64,000 nt of DNA from Actinomycetes bacterium (GTDB taxonomy: Bacteria; Actinomycetota; Actinomycetes; Actinomycetales; Dermatophilaceae): NCBI GenBank assembly GCA_029778715.1, contig JAKOPT010000098.1:49184-113183 (forward strand). Reading direction: 5' to 3'. Position numbers and translations under genes: made by a program. Below the pieces are notes generated by a model. The model was not told where the DNA came from, made no database searches, and saw only the letters and a list, made by a program, of their open reading frames with translations. Shown here in pieces: positions 1-10,200 of this stretch (within the stretch, counting starts at the first letter, position 1; every line of letters starts with the position of its first letter).

Positions 1-1546
1 GGACGAGCCAGGGCGCGACGCCCAGGGTGATGATGAGCAGGGCGAGGACACCGGCGACGAAGCGCTCGGCACCGCGGGTCTCGACGTCAAGGGGCGCAAC
101 GGTCTCGGAGTCGAGGCCCTCACCGGCCTCGGAGTCAAGGGGGGCAGCCGTCTCGGAGTCAAGGCCCGCACCAGCCGCAGCATCGAGGCGCGCACCACCC
201 TTGGCGTCGGCTGCCGCACTGGTCTCGGTGGGGGCATCGCCCGCCCAGAGCAGGCGCGCCACCCGCAGGCAGTACCCGGCGGCGAGGACCCCGCCAACCG
301 CGGCGAGCACGGCCACCGTGCGGAACACCACGATCCGCATCGGGTCGGCCGGGTGCCACGCGGCGAGTACCGCAAGGAACTCGCCCCAGAATCCCGCCAG
401 CCCCGGCAACCCCAACGCCGCCGCCAACCCGAGGATGAGGGCGAACCCCCGATGCGGAGCGACCTCGCGCAGCGCGGGCCATGACCGGTCGAGGTCCACG
501 CTGCCCCACCGCTCCTTGAGCCCTCCGACGACCACGAAGAGCAACGCCGAGATCACGCCGTGGGCGAGGTTGCCGATGAGGGCGGCCTGCAGCCCCGCCT
601 CGGTGTTGCTCGCCATCGCGATGATGACGAACCCCATGTGCGCGACCGAGGAGTAGGCGATGAGCCGCTTGAGATCGCGTTCGACGAGGCAGACCAGCGA
701 GCCCCAGAGGATGCCGAGCCCCCCGGCGATGGCCAGCCACGGCGAGATGCGCACAAAGCCCTCGGGGACGACGGAGAACGGCAACCGGATCAGGCCGTAC
801 GTCCCCATCTTCAGCAAGATCGCGGCCAACAGCACCGACCCACCGGTGGGCGCCGCCGTGTGCGCCGACGGCAACCAGGTATGCAGCGGCCACACCGGGA
901 CCTTGACCGCGAGGCCGACCGTCAACAGCAGGGCAACCGTCAGTTGGCGCCCCACGGGCAACCCCGCGCCCGCCGCAACCAGCGCGGACAGGTCGCTCGT
1001 GCCGGCCCAGGTGACGAGCAGCAGAATCCCGGCGAGCATGAGCGTCGACCCGGCCCCGGTGTAGAGGACGAACCGCTGCCCGGCGTCGGCCCGTGCGCGA
1101 GCGTCGTGCGGGTCACCGAAGCGCGTGATGAGCACCCACATGGGCACGAGGACGAGTTCGAAGGCGACAAAGAACAGGAGCGCATCGCCAGCCACAAAGG
1201 TCGCGAGGGCACCCCCCTCGACGAGGAGGAGGCACCCGGCATACGTGCCGGGCGACCCGCCGCCGGGCACGTATCCCGTCGCGAGGGCGGTCACGAGCAC
1301 CCCGATGACCGCGGTGAGCAGCACGAGTGGGATCGAAATCCCGTCGACCCCGAGCCGCAGCCGCACCCCCACCTCGGGCAACCACGCGGCGTCGACGGTG
1401 GGCCGCTGCCAGGCAACCACCCCGGCCGCGCCCGCCGTGAGAGCCGCGGCCGTGAGCGCGACCCACGCCGCGGCATACCGGGAAAACCGGCGACCGACGA
1501 CGATCAATCCGGTCCCGGTGAGCAGCGGGACCGCGAGCAGCAGCAT
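1..1546 (-). CDS. nuoM: NADH-quinone oxidoreductase subunit M (partial, runs off left edge)
   Basis: Manual minus-strand reading from ATG at 1546: MLLLAVPLLTGTGLIVVGRRF...FVAFELVLVPMWVLITRFG...LKRLIAYSSVAHMGFVIIAM; overlaps the nuoL stop. Confidence 0.92.
   Translation of the reverse strand, partial: MLLLAVPLLTGTGLIVVGRRFSRYAAAWVALTAAALTAGAAGVVAWQRPTVDAAWLPEVGVRLRLGVDGISIPLVLLTAVIGVLVTALATGYVPGGGSPGTYAGCLLLVEGGALATFVAGDALLFFVAFELVLVPMWVLITRFGDPHDARARADAGQRFVLYTGAGSTLMLAGILLLVTWAGTSDLSALVAAGAGLPVGRQLTVALLLTVGLAVKVPVWPLHTWLPSAHTAAPTGGSVLLAAILLKMGTYGLIRLPFSVVPEGFVRISPWLAIAGGLGILWGSLVCLVERDLKRLIAYSSVAHMGFVIIAMASNTEAGLQAALIGNLAHGVISALLFVVVGGLKERWGSVDLDRSWPALREVAPHRGFALILGLAAALGLPGLAGFWGEFLAVLAAWHPADPMRIVVFRTVAVLAAVGGVLAAGYCLRVARLLWAGDAPTETSAAADAKGGARLDAAAGAGLDSETAAPLDSEAGEGLDSETVAPLDVETRGAERFVAGVLALLIITLGVAPWLV
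76..240 (-). repeat. 24-bp (8-aa) degenerate tandem repeats in the nuoM 3' region
   Basis: Encodes LDAAAGAG LDSETAAP LDSEAGEG LDSETVAP LDVETRGA. Confidence 0.8.
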
Positions 1547-3438
1547 CAGCGCCACGCGAACACCCCCAGCGCGAGCAGGGCGAGCAATCCGGCGACGACG
1601 AGCCAAGCCCCGTTGCGGGGACGCTCGGCGCGGTGGGCGCGGTCGAGGCGGCCCCCCGACACCCGGGCGGCGACAGCGCTGCCCCGGACGAAGCCGTCGA
1701 TGACCTCGGTGTCGAGGAAGGCGACGCCGCGCGCGAGGGCAACGACCGCTCGGGCCAGGGCCCGGTATGCCGTGTCGGCCCCGAACCCGGTATCGAACCG
1801 GTGCCCGTGGCGGCCCGCGCATCGCACGCCTGGGTCGCCGGATCGGCCGAGGGCGAAGGCGAGTCCGCAGCCGACGGAGATGAGGACGACGGTGACGGCC
1901 AGCCAGATCCAGGACGCCTCGTGGAGGGTGAACAGGTCGAGGACGAGGACGAGGCCGCCGATGAGGGTGAGTAGCGCCAAGGTGACCAGGACAGCGCTGG
2001 CCGGGCCGCGACCCTGGCGACGCACGGCATCGGTGCGGTTGGGTTGGGCGTCGGTGGACGCCGCGTCAGCGGCTGGCTCCTCGTCGTTGGCGGTTTGGGC
2101 GATGACGAGGAAGGCACGGGTGCTGTAGGCGGCGGTCACGACGACGGTCGCGAGGAGCGAGCACAGGACAAACAGCCCCGGTCCCCTATTCATGGCGCCG
2201 GCGTAGACCTCGGCGAGGACGTGTTCCTTGGAGAGGCCACCGACGAGGAAGGGGACGCCCGCCAGCGAGAGCAACCCGATGAGGAAGGTCCACCGGCCCA
2301 GCCGCGAGCGCGTCCCGACGCCACGAAGCAGGCTCGCGGCGGTGCCGCCGGCGACGACGCCGAGCAGGCCGAGAGAGAGGAAGAGGAGGGACTTGAAGAG
2401 GGCGTGTGACCACAGGTGGAACAAGCCGGCATCCGGACCGTCGGCCGCTGGGGCGCTCGCCAGCGCGGAGAGCATGATGGCGACCTGGCTGACGGTGGAC
2501 CAGGCAAGGAGCCGTTTGAGGTCGCTTTGGCCCAGGGCGAGGAGTGCGGCGAGGAGCATGGTGATCGCGGTGCTCACTCCGAGGACCCAGCGGGCGGACT
2601 CGGCCTGGGCGAACACCGGGAAGAGGGCGGCCAGGACGACGGTGCCGGCGGCGACCATGGTGGCGGCGTGGATCAGGGCCGAGGCGGGGGTGGGGCCTTC
2701 CATGGCGTCGGGCAGCCAGTCCTGGAACGGGACCTGGGCCGACTTGCCGAGGACCCCGACGACGAGGAGGGTGAGCAGGATGGCGCGCAGGACCGAATCG
2801 GGCCCGGTGCACTGCCCGAGCGGGTCACATGTCGGGGCCCCACCCCACGCCGCGATGACGCCCTCGAGGGAACTCGTCCCGGCTCCGGCGATCAGACCCA
2901 CGGTGCCGAGGACGAAGCCGATGTCGGCGACCCGGGTGACGAGGAACGCCTTGTATGCCGCGCGCCGAGCGCTCGGTTTGCGGGACCAGTGCCCGATGAG
3001 CAGGTAGGAACACCACCCCATGACCTCCCACCCGATCAGGGTGAGGACGAGGTCGTGGGAGTGGACGAGGAGGAGCATGGCCGCCGTGAACAGCGAAACG
3101 GTCGCCGCGAAGGTGGGGTAACGGTCGTCGTCGCGCAGGTACCACGTGCTGTAGACCTGGACCGCCGCGGCGACGAGCGCCACGGCGAAGGCGACCGCGG
3201 CGGTGGCCCGGGAGGTGCCGAGGTCCAGGGGCAGGGAGACCGGGCCGAGGTCGAGACCGGGGACGAGCCAACCGAGGGTTTGCTGGTCCGTCGCGCGCGC
3301 CATCGCGTCGGCGGCGGCGATGGCGGTGAACCCCGAGGTGCCCACGGCGACGGCCCGCGCGGCGGCGTGCCAACGCTTGAGGAGCAGGCCGGCGATCGCG
3401 GCAAAGACCATGGTGAAGATGAGGACCTGGGGGTTCAT
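1546..3438 (-). CDS. nuoL: NADH-quinone oxidoreductase subunit L
   Basis: 630 aa; GWEVMGWCSYLLIGHW, FQDWLPDAMEGPTPASALIHAATMVAAG signature. Confidence 0.96.
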   Translation of the reverse strand: MNPQVLIFTMVFAAIAGLLLKRWHAAARAVAVGTSGFTAIAAADAMARATDQQTLGWLVPGLDLGPVSLPLDLGTSRATAAVAFAVALVAAAVQVYSTWYLRDDDRYPTFAATVSLFTAAMLLLVHSHDLVLTLIGWEVMGWCSYLLIGHWSRKPSARRAAYKAFLVTRVADIGFVLGTVGLIAGAGTSSLEGVIAAWGGAPTCDPLGQCTGPDSVLRAILLTLLVVGVLGKSAQVPFQDWLPDAMEGPTPASALIHAATMVAAGTVVLAALFPVFAQAESARWVLGVSTAITMLLAALLALGQSDLKRLLAWSTVSQVAIMLSALASAPAADGPDAGLFHLWSHALFKSLLFLSLGLLGVVAGGTAASLLRGVGTRSRLGRWTFLIGLLSLAGVPFLVGGLSKEHVLAEVYAGAMNRGPGLFVLCSLLATVVVTAAYSTRAFLVIAQTANDEEPAADAASTDAQPNRTDAVRRQGRGPASAVLVTLALLTLIGGLVLVLDLFTLHEASWIWLAVTVVLISVGCGLAFALGRSGDPGVRCAGRHGHRFDTGFGADTAYRALARAVVALARGVAFLDTEVIDGFVRGSAVAARVSGGRLDRAHRAERPRNGAWLVVAGLLALLALGVFAWR

Positions 3439-3881
3439 GGGCGCTCACCGGCCGTCGGGACGCCCGATTGTTGACCGGGCTCGGTGTCAACAATCCACCT
3501 ATTGGTCGAATGTTGACCGGGCTCGGTGTCAACAATCCACCTATTGGTCGAATGTTGACCAGGATCGGGGACCGGCTCGGGGACGGGGGCGGGGTCGTCG
3601 AGGTCGATGCGCCCGCGCGCCCGGAAGGCGGCGACGATGACGGCCAGTGCCACGACGGTTTCGGCGGCGGCGATCGTGATGACGAACAGCGGCAGCACCG
3701 AATTCACCGAATATCGGGCGCCGCCGAGCGACCCGCTCGCGACGAGGAGAACGAGCGCGCCGGAGAGGATGAGCTCAACGCCGACGAGGACGAGGATGGC
3801 GTTGCGGCGCATCAGCACCCCGGCCACGCCGAGCCCGACAAGTCCGGTCGCGAGGGCGATGGGGAGGAGGGCATGGATCAT
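3435..3881 (-). CDS. nuoK: NADH-quinone oxidoreductase subunit K with repeat-derived C-terminal tail
   Basis: [41 protein letters not shown]...; C-terminus GQHSTNRWIVDTEPGQHSTNRWIVDTEP encoded by a 42-bp tandem repeat. Confidence 0.92.
   Translation of the reverse strand: MIHALLPIALATGLVGLGVAGVLMRRNAILVLVGVELILSGALVLLVASGSLGGARYSVNSVLPLFVITIAAAETVVALAVIVAAFRARGRIDLDDPAPVPEPVPDPGQHSTNRWIVDTEPGQHSTNRWIVDTEPGQQSGVPTAGERP
3469..3560. repeat. 42-bp tandem repeat x2 plus partial, in frame in nuoK
   Basis: TGTTGACCGGGCTCGGTGTCAACAATCCACCTATTGGTCGAA at 3469-3510 and 3511-3552, partial TGTTGACC to 3560. Confidence 0.93.
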
Positions 3882-4408
3882 GGCTTCCTCCGGTATGCCG
3901 CGGGCGCCCCCACCCGGGACACGGCCAGAGCCGCGACCAGCGCCACGAGCAGGAGCACCGACACGGCCTCGAACGGCCACACCCAGGTCCCGAAGAGGTC
4001 GCTCGCCACGGCCGACGAATCGATTGGCGCAACACGCACCTGACGCCCCGGCCAGTCGCCGGCCAGGGGCACGAGCACGACGAGCAGCAGAGCGGTCACG
4101 GCAGCACCCGCGCCCCCGGCCGCCAGCCGACGCACCCACCCGACGGCATGCTGCCGGTCCGGCCCGATCGGCGCCCGGGTCACCATGAGCGCGAAAAGCA
4201 CGAGGACCACGACGGCACCGACATAGACGAGGACGAGGACGAGCGAGACCAACTCGGCGCCGAGGACGAGCACCGAGCCGGCGACGCCGAGCAGGGCGAC
4301 GATGAGCCATAGCGCCGCATGGACGACCTGCCGGGTGGTGATGGCGAGCAACCCGCCGACCAGCGCCAAAACCCCGGTCGCGACAAAGGCGATGTCGTGA
4401 CTGGTCAC
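3878..4408 (-). CDS. nuoJ: NADH-quinone oxidoreductase subunit J
   Basis: GTG start at 4408; [44 protein letters not shown]...; overlaps neighbours by 4 bp. Confidence 0.92.
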   Translation of the reverse strand: MTSHDIAFVATGVLALVGGLLAITTRQVVHAALWLIVALLGVAGSVLVLGAELVSLVLVLVYVGAVVVLVLFALMVTRAPIGPDRQHAVGWVRRLAAGGAGAAVTALLLVVLVPLAGDWPGRQVRVAPIDSSAVASDLFGTWVWPFEAVSVLLLVALVAALAVSRVGAPAAYRRKP

Positions 4409-5106
4409 GAGTCCTCCTCTCGTCTCGCTCGGGGGGCGCGCACCGGGCGGACGGGCCGCTCCGCTCCGCTCCCTCGCACCGGCCGCTCCGCTCCGTCCCC
4501 GCGGGCGGGTCGAGCCGCGCCCCCGGCCCGGCCGGGGGCTCCCGCCCCGGCGCCCGCCGCCGCCCCCGCGGCCGGGCGGGCCGGGCGGTTCGCCGCCGCG
4601 ACTTCGGCGGGGGGTGCGCTGCGCTCGTCGAGGGCCGGGGGCGGCGGCACGGTGGGCATCCAGCCACGCAGCCGCTCCTTGTCGTGGAGCAGGTCGCGCA
4701 GGTCGTACTCGGCATACTCGAACTGGGGGCTCCAGAAGAGCGCATCGAACGGGCAGGCCTCGATGCAAATCCCGCAGTACATGCACAACCCGAAGTCGAT
4801 GGTGAACGTGTCGAGCACGTTGCGCTGTCGGTCGCGCCCGCCCGGGGTGGTCGCCGGGATCGTCTCCTTGTGCGACTCGATGACGATGCACCAGTCAGGG
4901 CATTCGCGCGCGCAGAGCATGCAACTCGTGCAGTTCTCCTCCAGGAGCGCGATCACCCCCCGGCTGCGCGGCGGCAGGGTGGGCGCGACATCGGGGTATT
5001 CGGCGGTGTGCGAGGGCCGCAGCGCCGTGCGGGCCGTGGTTACCAACCCGTGTACCAACCCGGGGAGTATGCCGGGTGCTCGCCCTCGCTTGCGTGCGCC
5101 GCTCAC
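4405..5106 (-). CDS. nuoI: NADH-quinone oxidoreductase subunit I (two 4Fe-4S ferredoxin motifs)
   Basis: [12 protein letters not shown] and [12 protein letters not shown] motifs; Ala/Gly/Pro-rich C-terminal extension. Confidence 0.93.
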   Translation of the reverse strand: MSGARKRGRAPGILPGLVHGLVTTARTALRPSHTAEYPDVAPTLPPRSRGVIALLEENCTSCMLCARECPDWCIVIESHKETIPATTPGGRDRQRNVLDTFTIDFGLCMYCGICIEACPFDALFWSPQFEYAEYDLRDLLHDKERLRGWMPTVPPPPALDERSAPPAEVAAANRPARPAAGAAAGAGAGAPGRAGGAARPARGDGAERPVRGSGAERPVRPVRAPRARREEDS

Positions 5107-6071
5107 CAGCCCATCACCACCCCGACGCCGGTGAGGGCCAGTTGGGCCAGGGCCAGCGGTACGAGAACCAACCAGGCGAGGCGCTGCAACTGGTCGGCGC
5201 GCACCCGCGGCCAGGCGACCCGGACCCAGATGATGACGACGGCGACGGCATACCCCTTGAGCAGGGTCCAGACCCAGCCCACCTGGTCGCTGAACGGTCC
5301 GTGCCACCCGCCGAGCCACAGCGCCGCGAAGAGCAACGACAAGACGACGATCCCGGCATACTCGGCGAGGAGGAAGAAGGCGAACCGCAACCCGCCGTAC
5401 TCGGTCCACGGGCCCATGACGAGTTCGGCGTCGGCGACCGGGGCGTCGAAGGGGGGCCGCTGCAACTCGGCTAGGGCCGCGATCAGGAAGACGCAGGCGC
5501 CGGGCAATTGCCAGAGCAACCAGTGCGGCTGCCACCGCTGCGTGAGGGTGAGCAGCGACAGCGACCCGCCGGCCAGCGCCACCGACGCGATTGAGAGCAC
5601 GATGGGCAGTTCGTAGGCGACCAGGTGCGCCGCCGCCCGCAGCGCCCCGATGAGCGCGTATTTGTTGGCGCTGGCCCAGCCGGCGACGAGCAGCCCGAGC
5701 GCCCCCACCCCGGTGGCGACGACGAAGAGGACGACGCTCGCGGGCACGTCGATGACCGCGACCCCCGGGTGGATCGGCACCAGCGCCAACGCCACGAGGT
5801 AGGGGATGAGGGCGATGGCCGGCGCCAACCGGTAGAGCCGCCGGTCGGCCCGGGCGGGCAGCACGTCCTCCTTCTGCACGAACTTGGCCCCGTCGGCGAC
5901 GAGTTGGGCCCACCCGTGGTAGCCCCCGGCATACATGGGCCCGAGGCGGCCTTGCATGTGCGCCATGAGCTTGTGCTCGGTCTGGCCGACGAGCAGCGGG
6001 AGGGAAAGGAAGGCGGCGAGCACGGCAACGGCGCGCAGGGCGATCTCCAGCCAGGACATGGTGAGCGTCAT
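5103..6071 (-). CDS. nuoH: NADH-quinone oxidoreductase subunit H
   Basis: [35 protein letters not shown] signature; ORF extends to 6083. Confidence 0.94.
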   Translation of the reverse strand: MTLTMSWLEIALRAVAVLAAFLSLPLLVGQTEHKLMAHMQGRLGPMYAGGYHGWAQLVADGAKFVQKEDVLPARADRRLYRLAPAIALIPYLVALALVPIHPGVAVIDVPASVVLFVVATGVGALGLLVAGWASANKYALIGALRAAAHLVAYELPIVLSIASVALAGGSLSLLTLTQRWQPHWLLWQLPGACVFLIAALAELQRPPFDAPVADAELVMGPWTEYGGLRFAFFLLAEYAGIVVLSLLFAALWLGGWHGPFSDQVGWVWTLLKGYAVAVVIIWVRVAWPRVRADQLQRLAWLVLVPLALAQLALTGVGVVMGW

Positions 6072-6646
6072 CGCGGCCCCCACTCCGGCGACGGCACCCC
6101 GGGCGCCTGAACCCGGCGCCGCGACGGTGAGGCGCTCGACCCGTGCCCCTCACCGGGTTCCTTGCCGCCGGGCCACGGTTTGACCGCCCGCGCGACGAGT
6201 TGGAACGACTTGCGCAACGGGTGCCCCTCGAACCCCACCGGCAGCAGCAGTGGGCGCAGGCCGAGGTCGGTGTGGTCGCGGAAGCCGTCGAAGACCAGGC
6301 CAAACATTTCGTAGGTTTCGCGCTCGTGGAACGCCGCCCCGGCGAACACGTCGGTGACGCTCGCGATGGTCGCCCCGTCGGGCACCCGGGTGGTGATTTG
6401 CAGGCCTCGTATGCCGCCCGCTCCCGTCGCCGGACCGTCCCCGCTGCCGCTGGGGTGGGACAGGGCCACGACCCGAATGACGACGTCGAGCCCGGGGGCC
6501 GCGTCGTCATGGCTGCGGTCGACCGCCGTCAGCCAGTCGAAAAAGGTGTACCCGGTGTCGCGGGCCGCACTCACTGCTTCGTGCCACTCGACGAGTTCCA
6601 CCGGCTCGACCACGTCGGGCTGAACTGGGCGCAGGGATTCAGTCAT
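6068..6646 (-). CDS. nuoC: NADH-quinone oxidoreductase subunit C (no D domain)
   Basis: [13 protein letters not shown]...[45 protein letters not shown], 192 aa. Confidence 0.9.
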   Translation of the reverse strand: MTESLRPVQPDVVEPVELVEWHEAVSAARDTGYTFFDWLTAVDRSHDDAAPGLDVVIRVVALSHPSGSGDGPATGAGGIRGLQITTRVPDGATIASVTDVFAGAAFHERETYEMFGLVFDGFRDHTDLGLRPLLLPVGFEGHPLRKSFQLVARAVKPWPGGKEPGEGHGSSASPSRRRVQAPGVPSPEWGPR

Positions 6647-7088
6647 CGCCGTCCCCTGCAGGTGCGGGTGGGAAGCAGTCGGTCCGCGCCTGGTGCGCCG
6701 CCCGAACCCGGCGGTCCATGGCCCATTGGGCCAACGCCAACGCCAGACCCGCGGCCAGCACGATCCAGCCCCAGGGGGTCCAGCCCCGCAGGAGCAGCAC
6801 GCCGCCGACGACAACCCCGAGGAGGATGCAAATGCCCACCCGGGGAATCACCGGCAGCCGCCGCGTGCTCGTCGGGGCCATGAACCAGCCCCACGCGAGG
6901 ATGCCGACGAGCAACACTCCGGCCATGACGAGCGTCCCCCGAAGCCCCCCACCGGCGAGATCGCGGGCCAGCAAGGCCAGCCCGATGAACACGAGGACCT
7001 CGGCGACCAGCGCGATGACCCCGAGAACGAGGGCGGTGCCGCTGAGCATGACCGGTCCATCCGGGCGTGGGGCGCGGTCCTTGGTCAC
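6639..7088 (-). CDS. YrdB/DUF2568-like small integral membrane protein inside the nuo operon
   Basis: GTG at 7088; [48 protein letters not shown]...[13 protein letters not shown]; overlaps nuoB and nuoC. Confidence 0.75.
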   Translation of the reverse strand: MTKDRAPRPDGPVMLSGTALVLGVIALVAEVLVFIGLALLARDLAGGGLRGTLVMAGVLLVGILAWGWFMAPTSTRRLPVIPRVGICILLGVVVGGVLLLRGWTPWGWIVLAAGLALALAQWAMDRRVRAAHQARTDCFPPAPAGDGDD

Positions 7089-7732
7089 GAGGTCCTCCCG
7101 CTGGGTGGCGACACGAGGGGTCGAGTGACCTCGGCGGCGGACATCGTGCGCCGGCGCGGCGCGGCATGCGGATCGGACCGTGGCCCGTCGAGAGCGGCAG
7201 CGGCATACCGGCCGGGTTGGCGGGCCGCGATCCCTGCGGCCGACAGTCGCTCGCCGGCGATCTTCTCCTGGAGTTTGACGATGCCCTGGAGGAGGGCCTC
7301 GGGACGGGGCGGGCACCCAGGGACGTAGACGTCGACGGGAATGATCTGGTCGACGCCCTTGGTCACCGAGTAGGAGTCCCAGTAGGGCCCGCCGGTGTTG
7401 GAGCAGGCGCCGAAGGAGATGACGTACTTCGGCTCGGGCATCTGGTCGTAGAGGCGGCGAATTGCCGGGGCCATCTTGTCGGTGACGGTCCCGGAGACAA
7501 CCATGAGATCGGCCTGCCGCGGGCCGGGCGCGAACGGGATGACACCAAGGCGCATGAAGTCGTGCCGACCCATCGAGGTGGCGATGAACTCGATGGCGCA
7601 ACAAGCCAATCCGAAGTTGAACACCCATAGCGAGTAGCGCCGGCCCCAGTTGAGGATGAACCGGAGCGGCTTGGGGGCGTGCGCACCCAACAGCCCAACG
7701 GTGGGCATCGGCAGCGGCACGGGTTCGCTCAC
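7085..7732 (-). CDS. nuoB: NADH-quinone oxidoreductase subunit B
   Basis: [53 protein letters not shown]. Confidence 0.96.
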   Translation of the reverse strand: MSEPVPLPMPTVGLLGAHAPKPLRFILNWGRRYSLWVFNFGLACCAIEFIATSMGRHDFMRLGVIPFAPGPRQADLMVVSGTVTDKMAPAIRRLYDQMPEPKYVISFGACSNTGGPYWDSYSVTKGVDQIIPVDVYVPGCPPRPEALLQGIVKLQEKIAGERLSAAGIAARQPGRYAAAALDGPRSDPHAAPRRRTMSAAEVTRPLVSPPSGRTS

Positions 7733-7792
7733 GAGCGTCAGCCTAGAGGTCAGAGGCGCTCCCGGTTCGCCCGCCGCGCGTTCCTCTCCGCC

Positions 7793-7840
7793 GATTCGAG
7801 GTATTAACGCACGGATTCCCCGGCGTTTTTACCTCGAATC
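7793..7840. repeat. 48-bp palindromic element, copy 1 (GATTCGAGGTA-N26-TACCTCGAATC)
   Basis: 11-bp perfect terminal inverted repeats; same architecture at 56936 and 62836; contains the stop codon of the M1 peptidase gene. Confidence 0.85.
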
Positions 7841-9171
7841 AGCGAGGTGGCAGGGGACGAGAAGGGCGGGAGGGCCGGCGAGCGCAGCCAAGCATCGAAC
7901 AGCCCGCTCAGGTCGACCCCGGCCACCCGCGACGCGTGCGCCTCGAAATCGGCAGTGGACACCACGGCATACCGATGCTCGGCGACGAACGACCGCACCA
8001 GCGCCCAGAACGGCTCCTCCCCCACGGCGACCCGGACCGCATGGACGGTCAAGGCCCCGCGCTTGTACACCCGGTCGTCGAACATGTCGGCCGCACCCGG
8101 CGCCCCCACGATCAGGTCCTGGGGCAACTCGGCCAGGCGCGCCCAGTGGTGGCGCGCCCACTCCTCCGTCGACCGCCCCCCGGCGAGCGGCGACCACAAC
8201 CACTCGGTGTAGCAGGCGAACCCCTCGTGGATCCAGATGTCGCTCCACTGCCGCGCCGTCACCGCATTGCCCCACCACTGGTGCGCCAACTCGTGGGCGA
8301 TGAGCCGCTGGGCCTCCCACCCGCGGTGGGTCAGATTGGCCCCGAACGTCGCCAGCGTCTGCGACTCCAGCGGGATCTCGAGGTCGTCGTCGGTGACGAC
8401 CGCGGCATACCCCCCGGCGAAGGGGTAGGGCCCGAACCAGTCGACCATCGCCGCCACCATCGCCGCCTGGTCGGCGAACGCCACGTCGATCGCCCGCCGC
8501 AGCCGGGCCGGCCCGACGATCCGCACCGGCACCGGCGCGCCGGCCACCTCACGCGTCTCATAGCGGCCGATCTGGACGGTCGCGAGGTAGGGCGCCATTG
8601 GTTCGAGCTGCTCGTAGGTCCACACCGTCTTGCGGCCGGCCTTGCGCCGCCGGGTGAGCGCCCCGTTGGCGATGACGGTGTATGCCGCGTCGCAGGTGAT
8701 GGTGAGCCGATAGCTCGCCTTGTCGCTGGCCCGGTCGTTGCAGGGGAACCAGCTCGGCGCGCCGTGCGGTTGCGAGGCGACGATGACACCGTCGTCGAGT
8801 TCCTCCCAGCCGGCCGTCCCCCCGATCCCGGCGAGCGGGCGCGGGGTGCCCCGCGTGGCGACCGTGACGGTGATCTCGGCACCCGCCGGCAGCTCCTTGG
8901 TGAAGCGGAGCGTGAGCCGCTGCCCCCGGTGCGTATGCCGCCGCAGCGACGCGCCCGCGCAGGTCACCGACATGACCCGCAGCGTCCCCGCGAGGTCGAG
9001 GTCGATGCTCGCCGTCGCCTCCAGGATTCGGCAGCGCAGGGTCGCGCGCCCGCTGAGGTGGTTGCTCGCGATCGCGTAGTCGAGGTCGAGGTCGTAGGCC
9101 TGCACGGCATACCGATCGTCGCCGTGACCGGGCATGTACGGGTCGGCGGGCTGGGTCGGGTCGGTCCACAT
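7804..9171 (-). CDS. M1 family metallopeptidase
   Basis: [37 protein letters not shown] (HExxH...E zinc motif). Confidence 0.93.
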   Translation of the reverse strand: MWTDPTQPADPYMPGHGDDRYAVQAYDLDLDYAIASNHLSGRATLRCRILEATASIDLDLAGTLRVMSVTCAGASLRRHTHRGQRLTLRFTKELPAGAEITVTVATRGTPRPLAGIGGTAGWEELDDGVIVASQPHGAPSWFPCNDRASDKASYRLTITCDAAYTVIANGALTRRRKAGRKTVWTYEQLEPMAPYLATVQIGRYETREVAGAPVPVRIVGPARLRRAIDVAFADQAAMVAAMVDWFGPYPFAGGYAAVVTDDDLEIPLESQTLATFGANLTHRGWEAQRLIAHELAHQWWGNAVTARQWSDIWIHEGFACYTEWLWSPLAGGRSTEEWARHHWARLAELPQDLIVGAPGAADMFDDRVYKRGALTVHAVRVAVGEEPFWALVRSFVAEHRYAVVSTADFEAHASRVAGVDLSGLFDAWLRSPALPPFSSPATSLIRGKNAGESVR

Positions 9172-9221
9172 CGGGGTTGAGCGTATGCCGCGCGCACCCC
9201 TTGCTGCAGCCATCCCCCGGT

Positions 9222-9268
9222 TTCGAGGTCATCCCGCGCGCCGCCACCGGCGTGTCGACGCGGGTCAA
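9222..9268. repeat. Possible degenerate copy of the 48-bp element
   Basis: TTCGAGGTCATCCCGCGCGCCGCCACCGGCGTGTCGACGCGGGTC partly matches the copy at 62836; right arm not conserved. Confidence 0.35.
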
Positions 9269-9858
9269 CCCGGCGCGACGACAGCGCGACGCAGGATGTC
9301 GGCCAGTGGGCCGCTGTCGGTGGTTCGATGAGCGTAGAGGCGCGCTTGCCGGAAATCGTCGATGTGCTCGCCGATGTACGTCCAATCGAGGCACCACCCG
9401 GCCGCGCGGGTCAACTGATCGAAGAACAGGGACTGGGTGCGGGTGTTGCCGTCGAGGAAGGGGTGAAGCGCAGTGAGTTCGCCCCAGTGGTACGCCAGCC
9501 GGGTCACGAAGGTCTCGTGGTCGAGATGGCGAAGGTAGCCGTCGGCGGCGATCCCGCCAAAGACCCGGGCCGCCTCTGCCTCGATGAACTCGGGTCGGCA
9601 GTGGATGAGGCCGGTGTTGGTCGTGCCCGTGTCCACGTCGCGGATTCGGCCGGCCCACTCGTAGACATCCTGGAGGGTGAAGCGATGGATCGCCTGAAGG
9701 TGGGCCAGGTCAAAATCACCCTCAATTGGCTGAACGACGAGCTGCTTGGCTCGTAGATGGGCAGCCTCCGTTTCGGCTTGGTGCGCGCGCCGTGGATCGG
9801 TGATACCGAACTTGTTTCGAAGAACCGCCGAGCCAGGGTAGGTGTACTTGTGCGGCAT
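9265..9858 (-). CDS. Fic/Doc family protein (putative AMPylator toxin)
   Basis: HPFLDGNTRTQSLFF Fic core motif; partner antitoxin-like ORF directly upstream. Confidence 0.85.
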   Translation of the reverse strand: MPHKYTYPGSAVLRNKFGITDPRRAHQAETEAAHLRAKQLVVQPIEGDFDLAHLQAIHRFTLQDVYEWAGRIRDVDTGTTNTGLIHCRPEFIEAEAARVFGGIAADGYLRHLDHETFVTRLAYHWGELTALHPFLDGNTRTQSLFFDQLTRAAGWCLDWTYIGEHIDDFRQARLYAHRTTDSGPLADILRRAVVAPG

Positions 9859-9864
9859 GACCGA

Positions 9865-10083
9865 TCAGCGAGGCCACAGTGGCGAGGTTTCGCCGGAGTC
9901 CACCGCAGCCACCGCCAAGGACACCGCCTCGTCGTAGGTCAATTCGCCACGACCGGCTCGACGGCCGAGTTCCAAGGTGTAGTCGGACACGATGTGCCCG
10001 GCCATAAGGCAGGCAACGCGTGCCGTCTCGCTGGCCTGTTCGTCGGTCACCGGAACCAGTCCGGGTGCGGCTTTTGTCGTCAT
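9865..10083 (-). CDS. Small antitoxin-like protein (VbhA-type) preceding fic
   Basis: 72 aa; MTTKAAPGLVPVTDEQASETARVACLMAGHIVSDYTLELGRRAGRGELTYDEAV; 6-bp gap to fic. Confidence 0.65.
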   Translation of the reverse strand: MTTKAAPGLVPVTDEQASETARVACLMAGHIVSDYTLELGRRAGRGELTYDEAVSLAVAAVDSGETSPLWPR

Positions 10084-10200
10084 AGCGCACCTCCTTCGGG
10101 CGGGAACGGATCCAGCGGACCGTCACCCCAAAGTGTAGGGCGCCGGTCCGACAGGCCCCCCCGGCTTTTCCCCAGGGCTCAAGGCTTGTGCTGGGGGCCG

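Noticed and set aside
3469-3560. CRISPR-like array
   Set aside because: Only two head-to-tail units without spacers and no cas genes; a simple tandem duplication.
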